From Salinimicrobium sp963739625 (GTDB lineage: Bacteria > Bacteroidota > Bacteroidia > Flavobacteriales > Flavobacteriaceae), in NCBI GenBank assembly GCA_963739625.1, contig CAVUAU010000007.1:182738-246737 (forward strand): 64,000 bases of DNA, written 5' to 3'. The notes beneath the pieces are model-generated. The model did not search any database. It saw only the letters and a program-made list of their open reading frames with translations, and was not told where the DNA came from. Numbering within the stretch: the first letter of the stretch is position 1; each line of letters opens with the position of its first letter. This document shows positions 36,990 to 46,984 of this stretch, one piece after another. The position numbers were made by a program, and so were the translations under genes.

Positions 36990-39949
36990 ACTCTTCCTCT
37001 TCTTTTTCTTATGGTTTAATTGGGCGGTTTCTCAAAATTATCCGGTTAAAAACTATACTTCAGCCAATGACCTGCCCAACAATGCGGTTAGATCACTGTT
37101 GATTGACAGTAATCACGCGCTCTGGATTGGTACCGAAAACGGGGTGGTCAAAAAGGAAAATGATGACTTCAAATATTTTTTCGAAGAGGATGGATTGGCT
37201 TTAAACAGCTGTTGGGCAATTGCAGAAGATAAGAACAAAAACCTTTGGTTTGGCAGCTACGGCGAAGGGTGAGCATTTATGACGGCTTTAAATTTAAAGT
37301 GATCTCGAAAAAAGACGGCCTGGTTCACAATGAAATTACCAAATTGTTTTCTAAGGGTAATTTAATGTACGTGGGAACCAGTGATGGGGTTTCCATAATT
37401 GATATTAACAGCTTTAAAGTGCATTCCCTGAATGACCCGGCGAGGAACGCACTCCTTAGGGTGCGGAATTTTTTTGAATACGGGGAACAAATTTACGTGG
37501 CCACTTATAGATCGGGGTTATATAAGATCGTCTCCCGGCAAAACGAAATGGCTCTTGAAAAGATTAATGATCGAACCTTCATTTATTCGGTTTTTGTTGA
37601 TAATGACAGCATCTATAGCAGTAACAAAGGTTTTTACTCGAAGATTTCCCTGGACGATTATGTAAAGGAGAATGAGATTGTTTCCGAAAAAAGACACGGA
37701 TCATCTATTATCTGGGATCATGTAAAGACTGAAGATGAGAAAATTTTTGTGGCAGCCTGGGGAATTTACGATGCAAACGGCGGAATTTATGAATTGCTGG
37801 ATGAGCATATGATTTCCCGGGCTGCTCAATTTAAACTTCCGAGCAAGGAAGTAGTTTCCCTGGCTTATGATCCTAAATTCAAAAAATTGTATGCAGGCAC
37901 CCAGGATGCCGGGCTGTTTGAAATCGCTTTAGATCCACAGGTAAAGTTTCATGAGCTTGAGGGAGATGTACTCGGGTTTGCCAGAACAAAAAATTCTTCC
38001 GCAGCTATTATTAAATGACGGCATCACAATAAAGAGGTCGGGAAGGGAACAAAAGATCCCGTTGAACCGCCTTAAAAAATGGCAGAAAAATTATCTTTTA
38101 ACCACAACCGTACCACTTCCGAAGCATGAAGACGATTTTTATGAACTCGACTATTCCACAAAGGCTGCAGATGTTGAATTTTATGATATAAAAACCTTCA
38201 GGAACGTCTATTGGCTGAATACCAATATCGGGATTTTTGCCATAAAACCAGATGGCACATTGCAGCGTTACCTGCCTTTACATTCAGAAGAGATCAACTT
38301 TACATCCGCGGGAAATCTCATAGAAACCAATCCTTATGGAGGCGTTAGAGTCTATAGCGAATCTAGACGCTTTTCAATACACCTGGTTTGACCCGGAAGA
38401 TCTAAAAACCCCAACAATGGTCGTTGGCAGCTTACGAAGAGGAGAACGTACCTATTTTGTATCCATTTTTTCAGGTCTTTATGTATGGGAAAACAACGGC
38501 TTTAAATCATATCTAAAAAATGGTATTTGGAAAGAGAAAAAGCTGAAACACATTACAGCCTTAGGAAAGGATTTAGCCATTTCTAATGAGTTTGGCGATG
38601 TCTTCATTGTAAATGATCAAGCCGAATTTAAGGTGCTAAAGAAAATACCACGGGCAAAGATCCAGGGGAACACAATTGCATTTTTGAAGCAATACCACGG
38701 AAGCCTTATCATTGGAACAGAAAAGGGACTTACTCTTTACAAAAACGGTCGCTTCATTTTTTTGGACAAAGAACAAGGCCTGGAACAACCTTTACTGAGT
38801 GCAGCAGTGAATAACAACAGCTTGAGAATTGGATCCAATAACGGGTATTATGCGATAGATCTTGATGGGATCACGGATACAGAAGCTTTAGTAGATCAAT
38901 TAAAGATTAAAGAAATATTTGTCAATAACAACAAGTTCTCTCTTGAACCCTTTCCCAGCCATGAGAATATTGAGTTGGCACACGACCAAAACACGATCCT
39001 GTTAAGATTCAGCACAAATGCCCATCCCTACCCTCACAAATTAAAATACCAGTACAGGTTAAACAGGCATGAAACCTGGAGCACACTTTCCTCAAAACCC
39101 GAAATATTCCTGCCTTCTTTACCACCAAAGGATTATGAAATCGCTGTTAGAGTTTTTGATGAAAGCACCGGGTTGAGTTATTCTCAGCAGCTGTTAAGAC
39201 TCACCATACTTCCGCCGTTTTGGAATACCTGGTGGTTCGCTTTGTTGGTGACAAGCATCATCTTTATTGTGGTTTTCATTATTTACAGAATTCAAATAAA
39301 ACAAACCCAAAAATTTGAAGAACAAAAAGGATTGATCCAAAAGCGTTTTGAAGAGACGAAGATGGAGGCTTTACTGGCGCAAATGAATCCGCATTTTATT
39401 TTCAATGCCATGAATTCCATTCAGTTTTATATCATGAACAGTGATATTGACAACGCTACCAGTTTCCTTGGAGATTTTGCCAAATTGATAAGGCTCAATC
39501 TCGATCATTGTACAAGGCCTAAAATCCTACTCACAGAGGAAATCGAGTATCTACAGTCGTATATGCGGGTTGAAAATACCCGGTTCAACAATAAGATCAA
39601 GATCTTTACTGAAATAGATACTTCAATAGACACCTACGAGGTTGAGATCCCCACGATGCTTTTACAGACATTCATAGAAAATGTTTTTGTTCACGCTTTC
39701 CCCGGAAGTATTAAAAATCCTGTTTTAAAGGTATCTTTTAAAATGATTTCTGAAGGGATTCTACAATGCAAGATCGAAGACAATGGAATAGGATTTTCAG
39801 ACAATTCCATGAACAGGTTGCACGAATCAAAAGGGGTTTCCCTGGTAAAAGAGCGGTTAACTTTCCTGGGGTATGATATTGACAAAGCCGTAGAGATCAC
39901 TTCTGCCAAAAATGTGGGCACTAAGGTTGTTCTAAAACTTCAGGTTTAA
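36967..39949 (+). pseudogene. Two-component propeller histidine kinase with three frameshifts
   Basis: Four frame segments join into one ~990-residue sensor: signal peptide (FFFLWFNWAVSQ), Reg_prop blades (DSNHALWIGTENGVVKKEN), a Y_Y_Y-type domain, one membrane segment near 39230, and a His_kinase domain with MNPHFIFNAMNSIQFY plus HATPase_c. Breaks: one base missing near 37266 (GEG-VSIYDG), one extra near 38015 (AIIK-DGITIK), one extra near 38346 (GGV-ESIANL). Between breaks the coding pattern is well kept. Either the gene is newly inactivated or the sequence has errors. Confidence 0.85.
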
Positions 39950-39988
39950 CGATTACTTCTAAAATCCGCACGTTTACTAAATGATCAT

Positions 39989-40017
39989 TTGTCGTTGGAA
40001 GTCTATATATATCTTTG
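39989..40017 (+). promoter_or_regulatory. Orphan Bacteroidota-type promoter
   Basis: TTG at 39989-39991 and TATCTTTG at 40010-40017 are separated by 18 bp, close to the TTG-N19-TAnnTTTG consensus. There is no downstream gene on this strand before a terminator at 40135. Confidence 0.5.
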
Positions 40018-40022
40018 GAGAA

Positions 40023-40168
40023 AATTAGGGAAGCCAAATGCTATGACCATAGCTGATTTTCCGAACAAAGTACTGTAAAGTAGGGTTATAGTACATACTC
40101 GGGGGTTGAAATTAACTTCTCTGGTTTAGGTCATAAAACCACTAGCGACTATGTTAGTGGTTTTTTGT
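40023..40168 (+). ncRNA. Candidate small RNA (promoter-to-terminator unit)
   Basis: About 145 nt lie between a consensus promoter and an intrinsic terminator, with no gene on this strand. The only open frame is an 11-codon one (MTIADFPNKVL) from about 40043. It matches no RNA family I recognise (not tmRNA, 6S or SRP RNA by landmark sequences). It could instead be a leader of a lost gene. Confidence 0.4.
40135..40168 (+). terminator. Rho-independent terminator
   Basis: AAAACCACTA pairs with TTAGTGGTTTT around a ~9-nt loop and is followed by a T run. It ends the candidate small RNA and lies just before the convergent cupin gene. Confidence 0.8.
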
Positions 40169-40199
40169 TTTTCAAGTAATATGGAAAGTTTATGGCCAA

Positions 40200-40766
40200 T
40201 CAACCTAATTGTAGAGGAGGTCCAACTACCTGCATCCCGTGATTAGAGAACATTTCAGCTACTTCTTGCCCGGTAGGTTCATGGTCTAAAGCGGCCATGG
40301 AGAGAAAAAAATCCTCCATTTTTCCAGCAGGCTGCACAATTACATTCATTTTTCCCTTTTTTGACACCTGTATCCAGGCATGGGGAATTTTTCGCGGTAA
40401 GAATATACTATCGCCGGTCGAAAGTTCATGGATATCTTCGCCAACTTTGAACCTGTATGAGCCGTTGATCACGTAAAAGATTTCATCCTGAAAATGATGT
40501 AGGTGTAGTGGAGTACCTCTTCCTTGTGAAATTGATGTCTGTTCAAAAATTGCCAGTTCACCATTGGTGTCTTTCCCCGATACCTTCACATCAATTATAT
40601 TGGAGTTAACGCCTTTTAAGGTGATATGTCCATGAAGTCTTCCCTTTCCTGCAGGAATTATTAAGCCTTTAGCTTTTTCCGGCCCAGCCTCTTCATCTGC
40701 CGCAAAATGGTGAAAAGGTGGTGGGAACAGCACAAGAAGTGATGGTAAAAAATTATTGCGTTTCAT
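40200..40766 (-). CDS. Cupin-domain protein
   Basis: The 188-residue protein has an N-terminal hydrophobic stretch (FLPSLLVLFPPPFHHFA) that may be a signal or anchor. The cupin barrel (about 65-150) has metal ligands H88, H90, E95 and H129 in PLHLHHFQDEIFYVING and LPRKIPHAW, the standard two-motif set. The C-terminal tail (ALDHEPTGQEVAEMFSNHG) resembles quercetinase-like/cupin_2 proteins. Enzymatic activity is not predictable. Confidence 0.85.
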   Translation of the reverse strand: MKRNNFLPSLLVLFPPPFHHFAADEEAGPEKAKGLIIPAGKGRLHGHITLKGVNSNIIDVKVSGKDTNGELAIFEQTSISQGRGTPLHLHHFQDEIFYVINGSYRFKVGEDIHELSTGDSIFLPRKIPHAWIQVSKKGKMNVIVQPAGKMEDFFLSMAALDHEPTGQEVAEMFSNHGMQVVGPPLQLG

Positions 40767-41128
40767 AGAGCAAGAATATGAGTTTACATTGGGAACAAGA
40801 TGAATCTGACAAAACCAGTCAAAAAAATGGACCCTGCTATTTTACTTTTCTCATGTCCTTATTTTTCCAATCTTGATCCTTTTTATCGGAAAAAACAGAG
40901 CCATCCTGTTTTGCCTAACCTTCCAATCCGCTTCCTTTAAATGTACGCTATTATTCTTTTCCCTGAAGAGAAAAAATTCATTTAAACCACTGATACTAAC
41001 TCCAATAAAGCCATGTAACAATTATTTTACGGAACGGTTATTCTCACAAGTCTTTGAAAATGTCATTTTTGAATAAAAAAAGAGCATCTTCCGACTTACA
41101 GATCTTCACACACTAGTACAAACCAAAT
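40767..41128. other. Intergenic region without recognised gene
   Basis: These 360 bp lie between the cupin gene and the next minus-strand gene. They are AT-rich and I found no supported frame, RNA or repeat. Confidence 0.5.
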
Positions 41129-41737
41129 TTAATTGGTGTACCTCTTTCTTAGAAGTCCCAGCATTTGCCCCACTCCAATTCCAAGGTGGATTCTGTCTTT
41201 ATTAATTTCCAGTACGGGAGAAACAGTAAGACCATAGAACCTCGTGAATGGAAATTCAATCTTTGGATTAATTATGAAGCTCAAAGTGTGGTACTTGTGA
41301 TAATCCCAGGTGTAGTTCTCTACCACGAGGGAGTTGGCGGTCCTTTCCCAATTATGAGGTTCTCTAATCGTTGTAAATCCCAACCCAAAAGAAATATTCG
41401 TCCGGATTGTTCCCTTCTCATTGAGCTTATAGATCCTGCCAATTCCAATTTGATAATTTTCAAGCTGGTCATAAGGATTCGCCAATCCATACAGCAGAAC
41501 CCCAGTCAGGCCCGAAGAATAATCAGCCGGTTGTGATCTTGGCTTCTTAAGATTTCCAATATAGCCAATTTTGAAGGAATACTTTTCTTTATAGACATAA
41601 TGCAGGCTCATATCCAGCCCCAAATAATTACCAGCATTGAATTCTCCTGTAGAATAAATGGCGTTGTTTTCGGCAAATTGCGCCGTGGCAAAATTAATAC
41701 TTAAAGAAAAAAGTAGCAGCGTTATTATTCTTGTCAT
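41129..41737 (-). CDS. Predicted outer-membrane beta-barrel protein
   Basis: The 202-residue protein has a signal peptide (LLLFSLSINFATAQ) followed by alternating amphipathic strands with aromatic ends (LGLDMSLHYVYKEKYSFKIGY, HTLSFIINPKIEFPF). A small barrel of about eight strands is suggested. I started at ATG 41737 (MTRIITLLLF). No specific family is recognised. It is the last ordinary chromosomal gene before the insertion-sequence-rich region. Confidence 0.72.
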   Translation of the reverse strand: MTRIITLLLFSLSINFATAQFAENNAIYSTGEFNAGNYLGLDMSLHYVYKEKYSFKIGYIGNLKKPRSQPADYSSGLTGVLLYGLANPYDQLENYQIGIGRIYKLNEKGTIRTNISFGLGFTTIREPHNWERTANSLVVENYTWDYHKYHTLSFIINPKIEFPFTRFYGLTVSPVLEINKDRIHLGIGVGQMLGLLRKRYTN

Positions 41738-42047
41738 GAATTGCATTTTAAGGTAAAGTAGCTGTCTGAGTTTCCTCCTTTTACGCCACTTACAGCAGTG
41801 AAGAGCGGAAACTCCTGTTTAGCCAGGGAGACTCGACAAAACAGCAGGTAGGGAAATGCTGCGGAAGTTATGGCCTTTCTTATTCGTGTTAAAACTTCAA
41901 ACAATATAAAAAGAAACGGCCAATTTGTTAATTAATTTTTAGAAGGATGTGAGAAAGGAGCAGACAGGGAGCTCCGGGTGGACAGGTGTCAATTTTAAGA
42001 CCCTTTCAAACTGACACCGAAAGTGACACCTTTTGTTTGATATAAAG
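41738..42047. other. Intergenic region left of the ISL3-type element
   Basis: No gene seen. It contains GGTGTCA at about 41983 and two TGACACC copies near 42011 and 42024, which form a possible hairpin. The last 8 bp (ATATAAAG) are the target duplication of the IS. Confidence 0.5.
42040..42047. repeat. Target-site duplication (left) of the ISL3-type element
   Basis: ATATAAAG occurs here and again at 44930-44937, directly flanking the terminal inverted repeats. Confidence 0.85.
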
Positions 42048-42113
42048 GGATCAATCTCAAAAGTTGGGGAGGATTTGAAGTAAAGGGCGATATTTGCAGA
42101 AAGAATATCGATT

Positions 42114-43415
42114 TTGAACAAAAATTATCTGGACCTTATTAAGCTTATTTTACCACAGTTCCTTGTGGAGAATTTTGATCTAACAGAAAGCAAAAAAGCA
42201 AAAGAAGTACTTCATCTTTATTTTGAAGAACGTAATACACCGCCGCAAGAACATTCCTCCAGACTATTAGTCTCTAAAGGGTTCCACAAAGAAGTTACTA
42301 TTCAAGACTTTCCGCTTCGAGGAAACACGGTTTACCTCCATGTTAAGCGCCGCAGATGGACAGATAAAGATACCGGACAAATAGTACAAAGAGACTGGAA
42401 TTTGGTAGCACAGGGAACTCGTATGACCACAGAGTTCGCTGCTTTTTTAAAAGAAATTAGTCGATACTAAGGCTTCTGACTGCCATACCATAGGCTCCTT
42501 CTTCGATGTTAACGGAAAAAAACTGCAGCGCCAATACAAAGATCACCTGAGTGACTTTAAAGAATGGAAGGAAAAGAAGCACGCCAGGCAGTTTTCTGAT
42601 CTTCCCTGAAAACATTGGTCCTTATCTTTCTTTGGATGAGACTGCATTATCCCAGGGAGAGCTCTACACTATTATTACTAATAAAAAAGCTAAGGGAAAG
42701 AAAGGTGCTCTTGTTGCTATTATAGCGGGTACAAAAGCAGAGCCAATCGTCAAGCAGCTGCTTAAAATACCTTCATCCCTACGCAATAGAGTCAAAGAAA
42801 TAACTTTGGATATGGCATTTTCAATGAAGCATATCGCCTCTAAGTGCTTCCCAAAAGCTATACAGGTCACTGACAGGTTCCACGTTCAGAAATTAGCTAT
42901 AGAGGCGCTTCAGAACCTAAGGATCAAACACCGGTGGGAAGCCCTGGAGTTGGAGAACCAACAGCTTCAAACTGCTAAGCAAAAAGGTGTAACGTATATG
43001 CCAGAGATCCTTTCAAATGGTGATTCTCACAAGCAGCTACTGGCCAGAAGCCGTTATCTACTCTACAAAGCCACCTCTAAATGGACCGATAAACAATCAC
43101 AACGGGCAAAGATCCTCTTCAAAGAATATCCGGATATCTACCAGGCTTACTCCCTGGTCAACAACTTAAGAACCATATTCAATCAAACAACTGATAAAGG
43201 TATAGCCCTAACAAAATTAGCTCACTGGTATAAAGAAGTTGAAGAAGTCGGGTTCAGATCTTTCAATACCGTAGCTAACAGTATAAAACTTAATTACAAT
43301 ACGATTCTAAATTACTTCCATAACAGAAGCACAAATGCTTCAGCAGAATCTTTCAATGCCAAAATTAAAGCATTCAGAAGTCAGTTCAGAGGAGTCAAAA
43401 ACATAGAATTCTTCC
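42114..43415 (+). pseudogene. ISL3-type transposase, copy 1 (broken and truncated)
   Basis: The N-terminal frame (42114-42470, HTH/zinc-like region) and C-terminal DDE frame match copy 2. An extra A in CCAGGCAGTTTTC near 42591 adds a frameshift to the natural frame change. The 3' end is lost at the junction with the second element, where the frame runs on into the copy-2 left end. It cannot produce an intact transposase. Confidence 0.85.
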
Positions 43416-43481
43416 GGATCAATCTCAAAAGTTGGGGAGGATTTGAAGTAAAGGGCGATATTTGCAGAAAGAATATCGATT

Positions 43482-44811
43482 TTGAACAAAAATTATCTGG
43501 ACCTTATTAAGCTTATTTTACCACAGTTCCTTGTGGAGAATTTTGATCTAACAGAAAGCAAAAAAGCAAAAGAAGTACTTCATCTTTATTTTGAAGAACG
43601 TAATACACCGCCGCAAGAACATTCCTCCAGACTATTAGTCTCTAAAGGGTTCCACAAAGAAGTTACTATTCAAGACTTTCCGCTTCGAGGAAACACGGTT
43701 TACCTCCATGTTAAGCGCCGCAGATGGACAGATAAAGATACCGGACAAATAGTACAAAGAGACTGGAATTTGGTAGCACAGGGAACTCGTATGACCACAG
43801 AGTTCGCTGCTTTTTTAAAAGAAATTAGTCGATACTAAGGCTTCTGACTGCCATACCATAGGCTCCTTCTTCGATGTTAACGGAAAAAAACTGCAGCGCC
43901 AATACAAAGATCACCTGAGTGACTTTAAAGAATGGAAGGAAAAGAAGCACGCCAGGCGTTTTCTGATCTTCCCTGAAAACATTGGTCCTTATCTTTCTTT
44001 GGATGAGACTGCATTATCCCAGGGAGAGCTCTACACTATTATTACTAATAAAAAAGCTAAGGGAAAGAAAGGTGCTCTTGTTGCTATTATAGCGGGTACA
44101 AAAGCAGAGCCAATCGTCAAGCAGCTGCTTAAAATACCTTCATCCCTACGCAATAGAGTCAAAGAAATAACTTTGGATATGGCATTTTCAATGAAGCATA
44201 TCGCCTCTAAGTGCTTCCCAAAAGCTATACAGGTCACTGACAGGTTCCACGTTCAGAAATTAGCTATAGAGGCGCTTCAGAACCTAAGGATCAAACACCG
44301 GTGGGAAGCCCTGGAGTTGGAGAACCAACAGCTTCAAACTGCTAAGCAAAAAGGTGTAACGTATATGCCAGAGATCCTTTCAAATGGTGATTCTCACAAG
44401 CAGCTACTGGCCAGAAGCCGTTATCTACTCTACAAAGCCACCTCTAAATGGACCGATAAACAATCACAACGGGCAAAGATCCTCTTCAAAGAATATCCGG
44501 ATATCTACCAGGCTTACTCCCTGGTCAACAACTTAAGAACCATATTCAATCAAACAACTGATAAAGGTATAGCCCTAACAAAATTAGCTCACTGGTATAA
44601 AGAAGTTGAAGAAGTCGGGTTCAGATCTTTCAATACCGTAGCTAACAGTATAAAACTTAATTACAATACGATTCTAAATTACTTCCATAACAGAAGCACA
44701 AATGCTTCAGCAGAATCTTTCAATGCCAAAATTAAAGCATTCAGAAGTCAGTTCAGAGGAGTCAAAAACATAGAATTCTTCCTGTTCAGATTAACCAGAA
44801 TATTTGCCTAG
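43482..44811 (+). CDS. ISL3-type (ISAon1-like) transposase, copy 2, two overlapping frames
   Basis: The first frame (TTG at 43482 to 43838, 118 residues) carries the N-terminal region. The second, open from about 43815 in the +1 frame to 44811, carries the DDE catalytic part (LSLDETALSQGELY, TLDMAFSMKHIASKCFP, VTDRFHVQKL, NASAESFNAKIKAFRSQF). In ISAon1-like elements a two-frame layout is usual and a programmed shift near the poly-T/poly-A stretch (TTTTTTAAAAG at about 43812) is likely. This copy appears functional. Confidence 0.82.
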
Positions 44812-44929
44812 TCCCCAACTTTTAGGCATGATCCATTCTTCCTGTTCAGATTAACCAGAATATTTGCCTAGTCCCCAACTTTTAGGCATGATCCATATTT
44901 GCCTAGTCCCCAACTTTTAGGCATGATCC
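44775..44929. repeat. Tandem repeats of the ISL3-type right end (60 bp, 60 bp, 35 bp)
   Basis: A 60-bp unit starting ATTCTTCCTGTTCAG occurs at 44775-44834 and 44835-44894, and its last 35 bp recur at 44895-44929. Each ends in the terminal inverted repeat. Confidence 0.92.
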
Positions 44930-44967
44930 ATATAAAGTGGGTTTTACTGAAAGTAGCAAAAATAAAA

Positions 44968-44998
44968 AAGCCCGTAAACACTGCGTTTACGGGCTTTT
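44968..44998. terminator. Bidirectional hairpin terminator
   Basis: AAGCCCGTAAAC pairs perfectly with GTTTACGGGCTT around a 5-nt loop, with A and T runs on both sides. It sits between the ISL3-type insertion and the minus-strand reductase gene. Confidence 0.85.
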
Positions 44999-45276
44999 AA
45001 GCGGAGAAAGAGGGAAAGATCCGAAACTATAAATACCGCGAAAATAGGAGCTTTTCAGGCTTCAAAAAAGTAGGTGACCCCGAATCGGACACCTCGATTT
45101 TTTAACAAAAGTTTAACTGTTTAGCTGTCCTAATTGGACAGGAACCCTCGAACATTTTTAATGATTTTTCCGTTTTTTACTCTTGTCAATCTCTCTCAAA
45201 AACCTAAAAATTTTCGCCTCTGATCGTTCAATTCATTTTATGACGTTACTAAATCTTCTCTATTCTTCCTACCCAC
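44999..45276. other. Intergenic region, no gene recognised
   Basis: AT-rich. It includes two short inverted repeats (GGTGACC..GGACACC near 45072 and CTGTCC..GGACAG near 45125) that might be protein-binding sites, and nothing coding. Confidence 0.45.
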
Positions 45277-45840
45277 TCAACTAACTTTTTGTTCTTTTAT
45301 TGGTCGATAGTAGAGAATGATAGCCCCTTTATTAAAAGTTTTAGTTTTAATGAGCTTAAAATTTATCCTTTCATTCAAACTTTCGAATAGTGTTGAACCG
45401 GATCCCACAATGACTGGATAAATGCAAAGTTGTAATTCGTCGACGAGATCTAATTTTAATAACTGTATAATCAGACTACGACTACCTACAAAAATGGCTT
45501 TACCTGATTGTTGTTTAAGTTCTAAAACTTCATCCTCCAGATCATTCTTCGCTAATGTTGCACTCTCCCATTCTAAATTTTCAATTGTCCGGGAGAAAAC
45601 TATTTTCGGTATTTTATTTATTGCTTTAGCAAAGTCATTCAAGGATTGTTCTTCGGAAGGGTTTTTTAAGAGTGTGCGCCAAAATTCCATAAGTTCAAAT
45701 GTGATTCTGCCATATAAAATGGCATCTCCCTGATCTAACATATTCGTATAATGTCGATGTATTTCTTCATCGGGTTGTCCAGCAGTGTGGTCATAAATTC
45801 CGTCTAAAGTCATATTAAATGCCGCAATCAATCTCCTCAT
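45277..45840 (-). CDS. Dihydrofolate reductase family protein (RibD C-terminal type)
   Basis: The 187-residue NAD(P)H-binding reductase-like protein has the fold pattern RLIAAFNMTLDGIYD, ILYGRITFELMEFW, AIFVGSRSLIIQLLKLDLV and VIVGSGSTLFE. Stand-alone proteins of this type are common, often plasmid- or cassette-borne, with unknown substrate. It is oriented like all array genes and is followed to the right by a degenerate recombination-site-like sequence, so it may be the oldest, leftmost cassette. Confidence 0.85.
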   Translation of the reverse strand: MRRLIAAFNMTLDGIYDHTAGQPDEEIHRHYTNMLDQGDAILYGRITFELMEFWRTLLKNPSEEQSLNDFAKAINKIPKIVFSRTIENLEWESATLAKNDLEDEVLELKQQSGKAIFVGSRSLIIQLLKLDLVDELQLCIYPVIVGSGSTLFESLNERINFKLIKTKTFNKGAIILYYRPIKEQKVS

Positions 45841-45882
45841 ACCATTTCATTTTTACATAGTTTGGACACTCGAATTTGTCAT

Positions 45883-45965
45883 TTAACTCGTTGATTTTAT
45901 ACCTGCAGCAAGCGAGCACGAATTACAATTTACGACAAGTCGAAGCATTTTTTTATATACTGTTG
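45883..45965. repeat. Degenerate attC-like site (left-most)
   Basis: CAGCAAGCGAGCACG, a diverged middle and GAAGCATTTTTTTATATACTGTTG match the right two-thirds of the 124-bp array repeat. The left arm and central hairpin are deleted. Confidence 0.65.
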
Positions 45966-45973
45966 GCACTCTT

Positions 45974-46786
45974 TTATTGATCATTTAAAGTCCAAATCAA
46001 AGCTTTTTCTTTTGTGGCTCTAAAGATTGTATTGTGCTGCTCTTCAGGTTCGTCTAAATACTTCCATTTTAGTCCAAGGTTCGAATTCTCTAATTTTTTA
46101 TTCAATTCCCTTGTGTATGGAGAAATGTCAACTGCATCAGAACCCGCGAACCAAAGTTTCTTTTTCTGTGCGTAATCTTCTTTTGCCAATGATAAAAAGT
46201 TTTTAACCAAATACTGTTCGTTATACCACAAAGCAGGATCCATTGCGATATAGTAGTCAAACATGTCATTATCCAGAAGAAAAGTCTCTATCACAAATAT
46301 TCCTGCTGCAGATTCTCCAATTATTGCTCTTTTCTCTTTGGTTCGATATCTCTTATTTATTACAGGGAAAAGTTCATTTTTAATGAAGCCTCTAAAATTA
46401 TTTGAACCACCCGGATTGGGAACATACTTTAGATCATATTCAATTTCTGTTGGACCAGATAAGTCTCTTCTTCTTTCTGTATTTTCAATACCAACCAGGA
46501 TATACGGTGGTATTTTATTTTCCTTGATCAGTTTTGCCAAAGTGTTTGCTATGTGTGGAAAATCTTCCTTTATACCGCCATCTGGCATATAAAGTACAGG
46601 GAAACTGTCGGTCGATTGATTATAAATTGGAGGAGTCCAAATGTTGACTATCCGGTCTTCATTCACGAATTTTGAACTTATGGTTAAGCTGTCGTGCTCC
46701 GGAATTTGGTCGTTATAAACGACTGCTTTGTTTTTACAGCCGATTACCAAAATTGTAATTAATAGAAGAATTATTGATTTTTTCAT
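45974..46786 (-). CDS. Lipoprotein alpha/beta-hydrolase (esterase D/Fes-like)
   Basis: The 270-residue protein has a lipoprotein signal (LLLITILVIGCKN, Cys17). The nucleophile is S159 in AIIGESAAGIF, with PVLYMPDGG forming the oxyanion region and a late His in EEQHNTIF. Enterochelin-esterase-like putative esterases share this layout. I chose ATG 46786. It lies between two recombination-site-like sequences, suggesting a cassette, though the two ends of that segment are not complementary. Confidence 0.85.
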   Translation of the reverse strand: MKKSIILLLITILVIGCKNKAVVYNDQIPEHDSLTISSKFVNEDRIVNIWTPPIYNQSTDSFPVLYMPDGGIKEDFPHIANTLAKLIKENKIPPYILVGIENTERRRDLSGPTEIEYDLKYVPNPGGSNNFRGFIKNELFPVINKRYRTKEKRAIIGESAAGIFVIETFLLDNDMFDYYIAMDPALWYNEQYLVKNFLSLAKEDYAQKKKLWFAGSDAVDISPYTRELNKKLENSNLGLKWKYLDEPEEQHNTIFRATKEKALIWTLNDQ

Positions 46787-46810
46787 ATTTATCAATTTTT
46801 CAAATGTGTA

Positions 46811-46904
46811 CAACGTCCCGGCTATCAAAAGTGGCGTGTAGGGAAGAATTCACTTTCAGTTGAACCGGCTGTTCCTTATGGCAATAAATGTAGAAAAATA
46901 GTTG
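46811..46904. repeat. Divergent recombination-site-like sequence
   Basis: It starts CAACGTCCCG like the array repeats and ends ATAGTTG, with partly symmetric arms but an unrelated interior. It sits just upstream of the esterase gene, where an attC-like site would be expected. Confidence 0.4.
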
Positions 46905-46984
46905 TCAAAAAAGCCATTTTTGGATAGCATCAATGAAAAAGCAGTAATCGAGTATCTTTAAAATTCACCATAAAACTTAAAGAT

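Larger units (their letters stand above)
42048..44929 (+). mobile_element. ISL3-family (ISAon1-like) element, internally duplicated in tandem
   Basis: The left terminal repeat GGATCAATCTCAAAAGTTGG at 42048 mirrors the right end CCAACTTTTAGGCATGATCC ending at 44929. An 8-bp duplication flanks the whole block, so it behaved as one insertion. Inside, a complete second left end begins at 43416; the first copy is cut at 43415, seven bases short of where copy 2 diverges into its own right end. The right terminus is present three times (ends at 44834, 44894 and 44929). The structure suggests replication slippage or element-into-element insertion after the original transposition. Confidence 0.85.

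Noticed and set aside
45001..45022. tRNA 3'-end remnant (GCGGAGAAAGAGGG) marking an island boundary
   Set aside because: Only about 14 bases resemble a tRNA acceptor/T-arm end and no cloverleaf or second copy was found.
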